Part shown: piece by piece, positions 9,870-17,056 of the stretch
How the letters are laid out: every line of letters starts with the position of its first letter
How positions within the stretch are numbered: the first letter of the stretch is position 1
Source: Mesostigma viride
Lineage: Eukaryota; Streptophyta; Mesostigmatophyceae; Mesostigmatales; Mesostigmataceae
Direction: 5' to 3'
Assembly (NCBI GenBank): GCA_009746045.1
Contig: RPFO01000038.1
Span: 1,251,576-1,291,575 of the forward strand
Length of the DNA: 40,000 nt
The notes under the pieces: model-generated
Told to the model about the DNA's origin: nothing
Database searches by the model: none
The model's input: only the letters and a program-made list of their open reading frames with translations
Translations under genes and position numbers: made by a program

Positions 9870-9905
9870 TCAAACGTGAAAGTTATGAGCTCCGCCGTCA
9901 GCCAT
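9870..9905 (-). promoter_or_regulatory. Conserved upstream ORF in the ORF1-element 5' UTR
   Basis: An ATG in strong context (GCCATGG) opens MADGGAHNFHV-stop, ending about 90 bp before the main ATG. The identical peptide is encoded at the same place in copy 2 (11853-11888). In copy 3 the uORF starts at 16180 with the same first seven residues but reads further. It could damp translation of the ORF1-like protein, or it may simply sit inside a conserved RNA element. Confidence 0.45.
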
Positions 9906-9935
9906 GGCTACCTCGTGGCTCGTGGCTCGTGGCTC

Positions 9936-11939
9936 GTAGCCCATGAGAGGGGGCATATGAGCCTATAATACATTCTAAGCTACTTCCTGCAAGGGTGGGA
10001 ATGTAAACAACACTTGCTCTAGGTGCACTAGGGCACCTGCACCACCCAGAGTCTCGGGCAACTCCCTGCAGCTAAGGGGAGCCCGTCATAGGTGGGGAAG
10101 ATCAACATACCTATACAAGAGCTATAGGGCATGGCTTCTCAGCAGAGAGTGACTCCCTGCATGTGCACTGCATAATTAAATAAAGCTAGGCATCATCTGG
10201 GGTGTGGCTCATCATAGGCACACATGTACATGACTAAAAATGCTAGGCCTCAGCAGTGGTGTAGTGCCTGTAGTAGGCGGGCATGTACAAGGCCACTGTC
10301 TAACTATTCTACACTACTGCTGCTGTATTGGACCCTAGGCTGGGGCGTCTGGGGTCGCTGGGGCCGCGGTGGTCGAGGGGGTCGCGTGCCACCTGGGGCT
10401 TGTGGCCGACGTAGATGGCCGCCCCCTTCCAGTACACCGGCTGGCCCGCCTTGGTCTGCCGGAGCTGGAGGTAGGTCGGCCATAGCTCCTGTCGCCGTTG
10501 TTGCTGCGCCAGGGTCAAGTCGTCGTCGATCCACGGTGAACTGAAGGGAGTGTTCTCGAGCCGCTTGCGGCGTCTGAGAAACGAAATCTTGTCCGCTGGG
10601 CTCTCAAAGATGAGAAGAAGCGGAGGCGCCCCTGCCTTACCCCGCGCGCGGGGGAGGCGGTGGGCGGTCAGCTTAATCTCACCAAGGAGGCCCATGCGTG
10701 CAAGGATTTTGTTTGCTCTCAAACGCACGTGCAAGCTTCTCGGAATTCTCACCTTCCTCCATGTCGAAGTTCTTGAGTATGGCGTTGAGGCTGCGCTTGG
10801 CGAGCTCGGCCTCCTCGCGGAGGTCAAGCGTCTGCCGCTGGAGCTGTGCTGCGACGGCGGAGGTGGTGGAGGTGGTGTGCTGCTTAAGCATGTCCGCCCA
10901 GGTCATGATGGGAGGAGCATCGCCGGCCAGGCCAGCACGGGGGCTGGCTTGGCGGCGATGTCCTTCACCACCTGGGCGGTGAGGCCTGCGGTGTTCTGCA
11001 GGACCTCGATAGCGATGGCATTGTCCTTAATTAAGACGCTGGTCGATGTCGCGGAGCTGGGTGGTGATGGCGTCGGAGGAGGGCCGGGTGGCCGGTGGCG
11101 GTGGAGGAGGCCGGAGGAGGGTGGATCGAGGTGGCGGTGGAGATGGTGGGGAGCTCAGCAGCCAGCGTGCCGCCCATTGCCGCCACATCTGTGGCAAGGG
11201 GGGTCACGTGCTGCTCGAAAGCTTCCTTAAGGAGGGCGCGGACATCTGGAGAATTCGGTTAAGGTGGTGGGGAGGGGCGTGGGGGGCCAAAGCGCCTCGA
11301 TGGAGCGTCCAAGGAGGGAAAAGAGGGCGTATTGCTGGAGGTGCATGGGGGCGGCGGGTGGTGTGGATGCTGTGGTCAAAATGGCGCCTCTGAAGGAAGG
11401 CATTGAAGAGGCGGCCCTGGTGAGAAAGCTGCTTGCACAGTTCAAGAAGCGAGGCGTGCGATCCGAAAAACACATATAGGCCAGGATCGATGCGATCGTG
11501 GGTGAGCTTGTAAAAAAAGCCGGGCTGGCTGGCGTCAAACTCGAACTCGTCCCAGGCCGGCTCGGCAGGGCGACTGCGCTTGGGTTCAGGCGATGCTGCT
11601 GGCGAGGCGGGCTCAGCGGGGGGCTGGGCGACCACTAGAGCTTGGCTAGTGGCGCTGCTGCCTTCTGGGCCGGTGGGCGAAGCTGCAGCCGGAGCTGCAG
11701 ACGTATTTTCATTGCCGAGCGCAGCCACCAGGCTGCGTTGCGTCGAGGGGCATTTGCTCATCGTATATTGCGGAATAGCTTCGGAAAATTATATCAGCAT
11801 GTGCGCCGCAGAAAGACGCGTCGACTGTGATATTCACGGCTAAATTCGGTGCTCAAACGTGAAAGTTATGAGCTCCGCCGTCAGCCATGGCTACGGCTCG
11901 TGGCTCGTCACGTGATATGTCACAACACCGGTCACAATC
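9936..11939 (-). mobile_element. ORF1-only retroelement, copy 2 (5' member of a head-to-tail dimer)
   Basis: Diverged copy with the same 5' UTR start (AGCCATGGCTGACGGCGGAG), a broken ORF1-like gene and a 3' UTR whose last ~35 bp (3' box and tail) are missing. The 3' UTR runs through GGGCTAC straight into the 5' end of copy 1 at about 9935. The pair is bounded by 13-bp direct repeats at 7934-7946 and 11940-11952, as expected if both were inserted together. Confidence 0.75.
10309..11761 (-). pseudogene. ORF1-like protein, copy 2, frameshifted
   Basis: Starts MSKCPSTQRSLVAALGNENT, parallel to MTSKRPLTQRSLADALAHEN of copy 1. It keeps the FFGSHASLLELCKQLSHQGRLF block, the MTWADMLKQHTTSTTS block, the RRM-like end LLLIFESPADKISFLRRRKR, and the C-terminal DDDLTLAQQQRRQELWPTYL with VYWKGAAIYV. 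These pieces lie in different frames (about 11204-11761, 10679-10906, 10309-10690), so at least two frameshifts have broken it. The protein-level similarity despite many base changes shows that the family diverged under selection before this copy died. Confidence 0.75.
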
Positions 11940-12081
11940 GCAGCTGTGGCATGCCTCTGGCATGAAGGAGACTGGGGGTCTCTGCCCTTTCTCCTGTTGT
12001 GCACACACAGGGATTAAAAGCACTTCGGTGCTCCGTGACTCCCCAACGGGAGCACGTGTTTAATTAATTAATTAATTAACC
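11940..12081 (+). mobile_element. Short retroelement family C, right part with 3' tail
   Basis: Continues the element interrupted at 7946. GCAGCTGTGGCATGCCTCTG and the following ~100 bp align with 23755-23860 (shared GGTCTCTGCCC/GGTGTCTTTGCCC, CAGGGA, AGCACT, GTGCT). It ends with a hairpin-like CTCCCCAACGGGAG (12039-12052) and a (TTAA)n tail (12058-12080), the same arrangement as the ORF1-only family. No coding frame is seen. Confidence 0.55.
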
Positions 12082-12497
12082 TCCACCTGCGGACTTCTAC
12101 CCTGGCTAGCAACGGGCCGCGGGGCCCGTGGGGAGAAAATAGGAGCATACCCCTCAGGAAGGTGCTTATTGCAGATGGCAGCCCATTTCTCCTTGTCAAT
12201 CATGCGGGCGCGGAGTACGGATGGATAGTCCCAGAAGCCCTGCATCTTCAAGCAGTTGTGTCACATAGGTCCGGGTCGCGCCGCGCCGGTGCGGGGCGCG
12301 CGCATGCAAGTTTGCCAGTGGGTTGCGATGGGACAAGGCCGGGGACCCTGCATAATAGGATCGAGGAGGTGTCTACCTGGTTGGCCCGCATGGGCCCGGC
12401 AGGGCCCACATCGGTATTCACCTGGTCTGCATGTGCGGGCAAGATGGCCGGCAAAGCGGAGGCGACGGTGTCGAATGCGGGTATGGGTGACGTACAA
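12081..12497 (-). pseudogene. LINE ORF2 C-terminal remnant, copy 1
   Basis: The minus strand reads HTRIRHRRLRFAGHLART, the R-R-L-x-x-A-G-H-L-A-R motif found after the reverse transcriptase domain in many non-LTR retrotransposons. After frameshifts a second piece reads DYPSVLRARMIDKEKWAAIC (about 12085-12230), parallel to LSVIWRQMVRKDRWQVVMKE in the copy at 36823-37380. The 3' side has a GC hairpin (ACGGGCC-CCGC-GGCCCGT) and reaches the (TTAA)n tail at 12058-12080. The reverse transcriptase domain itself is absent (5' truncation). Confidence 0.6.
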
Positions 12498-12576
12498 GAG
12501 GGAGCTCGCAGTAGAGCTCGGCCCGATAATTAAATAATTGCATGATAATGATGCATGTGCATCAAGGTACGTTAAG

Positions 12577-12830
12577 TAATTAATTAATTAAGAACATATC
12601 TTGATCCGTTTTTAGTATATATAACACATATCCCTCAATAATCCCTGAGAAGGGGCTTCATGCATGGTTTTTTATACATTCTGAGCTACAACCTGCAGGT
12701 GGGGAAATGTAAACTGCTGACCTACTCGGGGTGCACAAGGTGCACCTGCACCACCAGTGCGGTGTATCATACCAAAAGAGGCCTGACATGGGGTGGAAGA
12801 TGCATGGTGATGGCAAAGCAGGGGTTGTGG
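12577..12830 (-). mobile_element. ORF1-only family, 3'-UTR fragment (copy 6), diverged
   Basis: The minus strand carries the family's 3' UTR landmarks in order: GGTGCAGGTGCAC..., a pyrimidine run CATTTCCCCACCTGCAGG, AGAATGTAT, CCCCTTCTCAGGGAT, TATGTGTTATATATACT, then TATGTTC and a TTAA tail at 12577-12591. It is strongly diverged and 5'-truncated, a typical dead-on-arrival retroelement copy. The right edge is uncertain. Confidence 0.55.
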
Positions 12831-12983
12831 ACCGTGAACCCTGGGTATGCCCCTAAATTAAACCCGGCCTCGATCAGGCTCCGGGAGGAGCCTTTATATT
12901 CTCCTGGGCTATCGGGGGTTAGCATGCAACCTACCCCCACCCGTCATCATGCAGCTAGCCGAGCGTACATGCAGTCGATCGTC

Positions 12984-13040
12984 TTGGATAGTCCGGATGA
13001 TGCGGAATCGCTATCTGCCACTCCAGACCTGGGCGAGTGA
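12984..13040 (+). pseudogene. Conserved acidic C-terminal coding remnant, copy 2
   Basis: Reads LDSPDDAESLSATPDLGE then TGA and pairs with 7080-7136. Similarity stops soon after the stop codon (GTCGCGCC) and just upstream of the leucine, so only this tail is shared. Here the upstream frame stays open (MQSIVLDSPDD...). Confidence 0.5.
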
Positions 13041-13169
13041 GTCGCGCCCCACTTGCCTTCGATCGCGGGTGAAGGATCCCACCATAGATTGGCATGCATA
13101 CATATTACATACACATGAGCGCATGGGCCGGCCAGGTTAGCTAGTTCTTCAGGTACTATGCTCAGTGTA

Positions 13170-13258
13170 CAGCCATACGCAATACGCAGCCATACGGGGC
13201 CCTTGTGTATGGTGTATAATACGCCATACGGGGTATAATACGCAAACCATACGGGGAC
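13170..13258. repeat. ATACGC / CCATACGG array 1
   Basis: Interspersed ATACGC, CCATACGG and GTATAATACG words in both orientations give many small overlapping palindromes. Similar sequence occurs at 14458-14605 and, more loosely, at 28558-28655. No protein-coding interpretation is supported. Confidence 0.55.
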
Positions 13259-13893
13259 TCTTGAAAATGCTGTTTTTTGCATGGTTCAGGGGGTTCTTCA
13301 ACATTCTGACCAATCAGGCATGTTTTTTTTGTGTTCTTGCAACACCACTTGCCTTTATTTAACACATCATGACATAATATTGCCGTTGCCGTCGCTGCAT
13401 GCCTACAAATACAAGCATGGTACATCTGTTGTTATTAATAATGTCTGTAAATAGCACAAAATAACAAAGTTGTATGCACAATCAGTGCACACCTGAAAAG
13501 GATAATAACACAAGTAGATATGCATGCACATTGACACTTGCAGTGGTATAGAGATCGCTGCCACCATTACTGTATGTTGAAGTTAAAAAACCATGCCATC
13601 ACTGCATGGAATGGCTATACTAGGACTGAAATACTGCACATGGTCAGTCGGCCAACTTGCCAAAAGTAATAAGACATTGTGCCAGAAACAGACATCTTGC
13701 CTACTCGTGGTAGGCCACCATGCAATATTGATCTACATGAAGCAAGAATCCATACGGGCTGCCAACAATGTGGCTAGCGTGCAGGATAGCATGCATGCCA
13801 GCAACCCGACCCAGCTTCCCTAAACCATTAACACATATGGTACGGTGGCTGGCTAGCAGCAGCCTGCATGGCTAAATAAGGCATTTATGTGCA
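13259..13893. other. Spacer, nothing recognised
   Basis: AT-rich sequence with T-runs and short frames only (for example a 76-codon frame at 13593-13823 that resembles no family I know). No repeat boundary was found. Confidence 0.4.
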
Positions 13894-14182
13894 TCACGAG
13901 TCACACCAAATACCCCGCAGCCTGCGACGTAATGCCTCCGGCGGTCTCTTGCACTCGCTCACTCTTGCCTCCTTCGCATACGTAGCGCCCATGATATGGC
14001 GGGTGCTAGCCTTGCTCGGGTGGTAGAACCCGAGAATTTTGCATCCAAAAGTGTGCACGTCACTGAGCTAGTAGTTACCTGTCGGCTGCCCTTTCTTGTT
14101 GAGAGTCTGTTTTCACGATGTGTGTCCAGACAGTCTCGAATACGGCCTGCATCTCGTCGGCCCCATTATCATCGTGTTCCAT
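13894..14182 (-). CDS. Possible two-exon small gene, unrecognised
   Basis: Minus strand. Exon 14079-14182 starts at an ATG in G+4 context and reads MEHDDNGADEMQAVFETVWT..., ending in a GTAACT donor. The acceptor ...ACCACCCGAG opens exon 13894-14014, reading KASTRHIMGATYAKEARVSE...GIWCDS-stop in the same phase. The joined product is about 74 residues, mixed charged and hydrophobic, and looks like protein. The conserved-looking VFETVWTHIVKTDSQQE stretch could be a fragment of a mobile-element protein. The splice choice is by eye, and the intron is only 64 bp. Confidence 0.3.
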
Positions 14183-14457
14183 AGACCCACACCATCACCG
14201 TCGCTAGCCATGGTGCCTGGATGTCAATTGTGCTACGATTAAATGTTAGGTGCCAGATGCGCGCCCTTGTTGGCAGACAACATAACTTCGTCACCTAATT
14301 TCCTCGTCCTTCGTCTCCTAGACCCTAGTCCGACACGCAGCAATCTGCAGCAATGCACGTACAGTCGTACATGCACGGCCAGCTTGGCACCTGCATCTAG
14401 TTCCGGCTCCACGTGCCGTCCAAAATGATGCCAAAAGCTACTTCGAACGAGGTTCAT
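14183..14457. other. Spacer upstream of the small gene
   Basis: About 275 bp with overlapping short frames on both strands and no recognisable feature. It may hold 5' sequence of the small gene at 13894-14182. Confidence 0.3.
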
Positions 14458-14605
14458 ACGCAAAAAATACGCAAAAAATACGCAATACGCAAAAAATACG
14501 CAAAAAATACGCAGTGCGTATTTTTTTTCCCATTTCCATACGGAAATCTTGCGTATGGCGTATAATACGCGCCATACGGCGTATTATACGCCGTATGGCT
14601 GTTCA
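14458..14605. repeat. ATACGC array 2 with a strong hairpin
   Basis: Tandem CGCAAAAAATA units (14458-14515) are followed by a palindromic zone. GGCGTATAATACGC (14557-14570) and GCGTATTATACGCC (14579-14592) are perfect 14-bp inverted arms around an 8-bp loop. The array abuts, and apparently replaced, the 3' UTR of ORF1-element copy 3. Confidence 0.65.
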
Positions 14606-14649
14606 CTGACTATGCTGCACTACTTCTATATAATTTCCCCTAGGCGGGG

Positions 14650-16058
14650 GTTGCTGGGGCGGGGGTCGCCTGCTTTATGGCTTGTGGTTGACGTAGATGG
14701 CCGCCCCCCGCCAGTAAATCAGCTTCTTCCGTGCTGCCTGGGCACCGGAGCTGGAGGTAGGTCGGCCATAGCTCCCGTGGCCCTTGTTGATGCACCAGGG
14801 TCCAAATGTAATCTAGTCGTCGTCCAGCGTGTACAGTAGGCCGCCGGTACCAGGTACCTACGAGCCCCTTGCGGCGCTTGAGAACCAGCAGCCGTTGTCC
14901 GCCATATGTATGAAAGGGTGAGGATCGGCCGGCAGCGGGGGCGGTCCAGCCTTGTCCTCCGAGCGGAGAAGGCGGAGCTAGGACCTCCAGCCGGAGCTTA
15001 CCAGTGACGTTTTTCTCATACGCCGTGGCAAGGGACTCGTAGTTCTCACCTTGCAGCTGGTCGAAGTGCCTGATGATGACGTTGTGACTGCGCAGCTTGC
15101 ATCGAGCTCGGCCTCCTTGCGGAGGTCGAGCGTCTGTTGCTTAAGATCTGTGCGCACAGATCTTAAGCAAAGCTGTGCACAACGGGCTGCCCAGCGATCT
15201 AGCGGAGGTGGTTGCTCAAGGTGGTATGATTAATTTTGCAGCACCGGCGGCCAAAGTCTGGGTGGGAAGTCACATTGCCGGCTGGGCCAGCGGGGGCCGG
15301 CTTGCCGGGTGGCAATGTCCTTCACCGCCTGGGCAGTGAGGCCTGCGGTGTTTTGCAGCCACTCGACGGCGATGGCGTTGTCCTTGAGGCGCTGGTCGAT
15401 GTCGAGGAGCTGGGCGGTGATGGCGTCATGCAGTGGCTTTGGGGGTGGCGGTGGAGGTGGTGGAGAGGAGGGGGAGCTCGGCAGCCAGCGTGCCTCCCAA
15501 TGCCGCCACATCTGCGGCAAGGGGGGTCACGTGCTGGCTGCTGCGCAAGGATCTCCGTGAGGATGGAGCGAAATGTGGTTTCGGAGAGGGCGGGGGGGGG
15601 AGAGATCCCAGATCTCGGCCGGTCGGTGCGCCCGAGGAGGGAGCAGAGAGCGATGCGCTGAGGGCGGGGGCGAGAGGTAACGTCAATAAGGTCCGCGGCG
15701 ATTTCGAGCGAATGCGGGTCAGGACCGGGATCCGATCCCAGTGTTGAGGCGATTCTGGCCGTAAAGATGCCATCCATGAATTGGATCGGGGTGCGTTGCC
15801 AATAGCCGGGAGATCGGTGATGTCGAAGTCAACCTCGCGCCAGCGCGGTCCAATGGCCATAGGGCGACTGCGTTTTGGCTCAGGTGATGCTGAGGGCGAG
15901 GCCGCAGCAGGAGCCGAGTAGATGGTCACTAACGCTTGGTTAGTGTCACCTCTGCCTTCTAGGCCGGGAGGCGGAACTGCAACCGGAGCTGCAGGCATGT
16001 TTGCATTGCTCATCGCAGCCTCCAAACTGCGTTGCGTCGTGGAGCGTTTGCTCGTCAT
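14650..16058 (-). pseudogene. ORF1-like protein, copy 3, degenerate
   Basis: Starts MTSKRSTTQRSLEAAMSNAN at 16058. Recognisable pieces in several frames include PKRSRP, MDGIFTARIAST (counterpart of MDCIFFGDYAS), FRSILTE, QHVTPLAADVAALGGTLAAEL and QRLKDNAIAVEWLQNTAGLTAQAVKDIA. Numerous frameshifts and an inserted 34-bp palindrome (15137-15170) make it non-functional. It is more diverged from copy 1 than copy 4 is. Confidence 0.72.
15137..15170. repeat. Perfect 34-bp palindrome inside copy 3
   Basis: The 17-mer TTGCTTAAGATCTGTGC is followed immediately by its exact reverse complement. The left arm corresponds to normal element sequence (the LKQQ region). The right arm is extra, so it looks like a local fold-back or template-switch duplication. 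Confidence 0.85.
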
Positions 16059-16191
16059 AATATTGCGTGCAATAGCTTCAGGAAAATATATCAGCGTGTG
16101 CGTCTTAGAAAGACGAAGCGATTGTGATAGTCGTGGCAAAATTTGGAGCCCAAAAAGTCATGAGCTCCGCCGTCAGCCATGGCTACCTCGT

Positions 16192-17056
16192 GTTTAATTA
16201 ATTAATAGTCTAATGGGCCTAGCGTGCCCGCAGGCTGTCGGCCAAAATGCTGGCCCGTCTCACAGTTGTGCATCAGCAAGTGCTAACAATGCCTGCCGAA
16301 CCTTGCCTGCGTATCATGCATCTCAGCACTGACAACAACAGTTAATCAAATTTCACTAACGACAACAAGAATAATGGACTCTCAGACAACTACCCTAGTC
16401 CTTCCGCGACGTTGGTCTAGGATCGCCATGCGTTCAGGAGTAGTTGTCTCACTTAATAAGGAAAGAAAACTCACTCTGCTGCAGTAACCGCAGAGAGAAC
16501 CACAGGCACAGTTCAACCCTGAAACTCGCACCAAGTAGATGCCAAACTCAGGGCCAATGCAGAAGCCCTCCTTGCACAAAGGCTGGCATGCCTTGCACAA
16601 AGGCAATGAGCACAAAGGCTGGCATGCCACTTTGCGGCCACAACTCATGGTCACATCAGACAGACACTCCTAGTCCCCGGGAGAGACTGCTGCATCGAAT
16701 TGCGGCATGAAGCGAAGCCATGCCGTGAACCAGCCACACATCACTTGCGTGGCAAGCAGATGGCAATTGCCAAAACGCCAGGTACCAATTGTGCCAAGAA
16801 AAAAACTATAACCATACCCTCCGGATTCTCCCGATTTCTGGCCTGCGCTGGTTGTCTCCTTGATACGCTAGCCGGCATAAGCATGGGACATAAAGGCACA
16901 ATGGTGCGATTCTCGTAAAAACTACATGACAGCCCCCTTGACCTCCTTAGAAGCTTCTGCCACCTTTGTTTATGGCAGAGCTGACACCCAGAGTGACAAC
17001 GTGAGTTCACTCACTATTCTTCTATGAGATCCAGTTACCCCCCCCCCTCCACCTTC
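16192..17056. other. Spacer with dispersed-repeat traces
   Basis: Starts with a TTAATTAATTAA run (tail-like). It contains TAGTTGTCTCACTTA (16441-16455, also at 7261) and dispersed motif R on the minus strand (16826-16868). An imperfect repeat of CACAAAGGCTGGCATGCC lies at about 16574-16632. No gene is recognised; the right end would hold the 3' UTR of the TTL-family gene. Confidence 0.45.

Larger units (their letters stand above)
7947..9935 (-). mobile_element. ORF1-only (HAL1-like) retroelement, copy 1, full length
   Basis: Minus-strand element. It has a 5' UTR with a short upstream ORF, one intact 448-codon ORF1-like gene (8435-9781), a 3' UTR of about 470 bp, and a 3' box (GTGCTACATATACTCCCAAC then GGAGTTATGTT) with a short TAATTAA tail. 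The 3' UTR follows the ORF1 stop directly, as it does in copy 4 (37747-39341), so the lack of an ORF2/reverse transcriptase is a family trait rather than a deletion in one copy. The terminal box is duplicated (7956-7990 and 8014-8050) around an AATTC microsatellite. It is joined head-to-tail to copy 2. Confidence 0.82.
14606..16191 (-). mobile_element. ORF1-only retroelement, copy 3, 3' truncated
   Basis: Begins with the family 5' end (CACGAGGTAGCCATGGCTGA at about 16191, directly next to a TTAATTAATTAA run). It holds a degenerate ORF1-like gene and keeps only about 30 bp of 3' UTR before the ATACGC array. The family 3' box and tail are missing. Confidence 0.72.
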
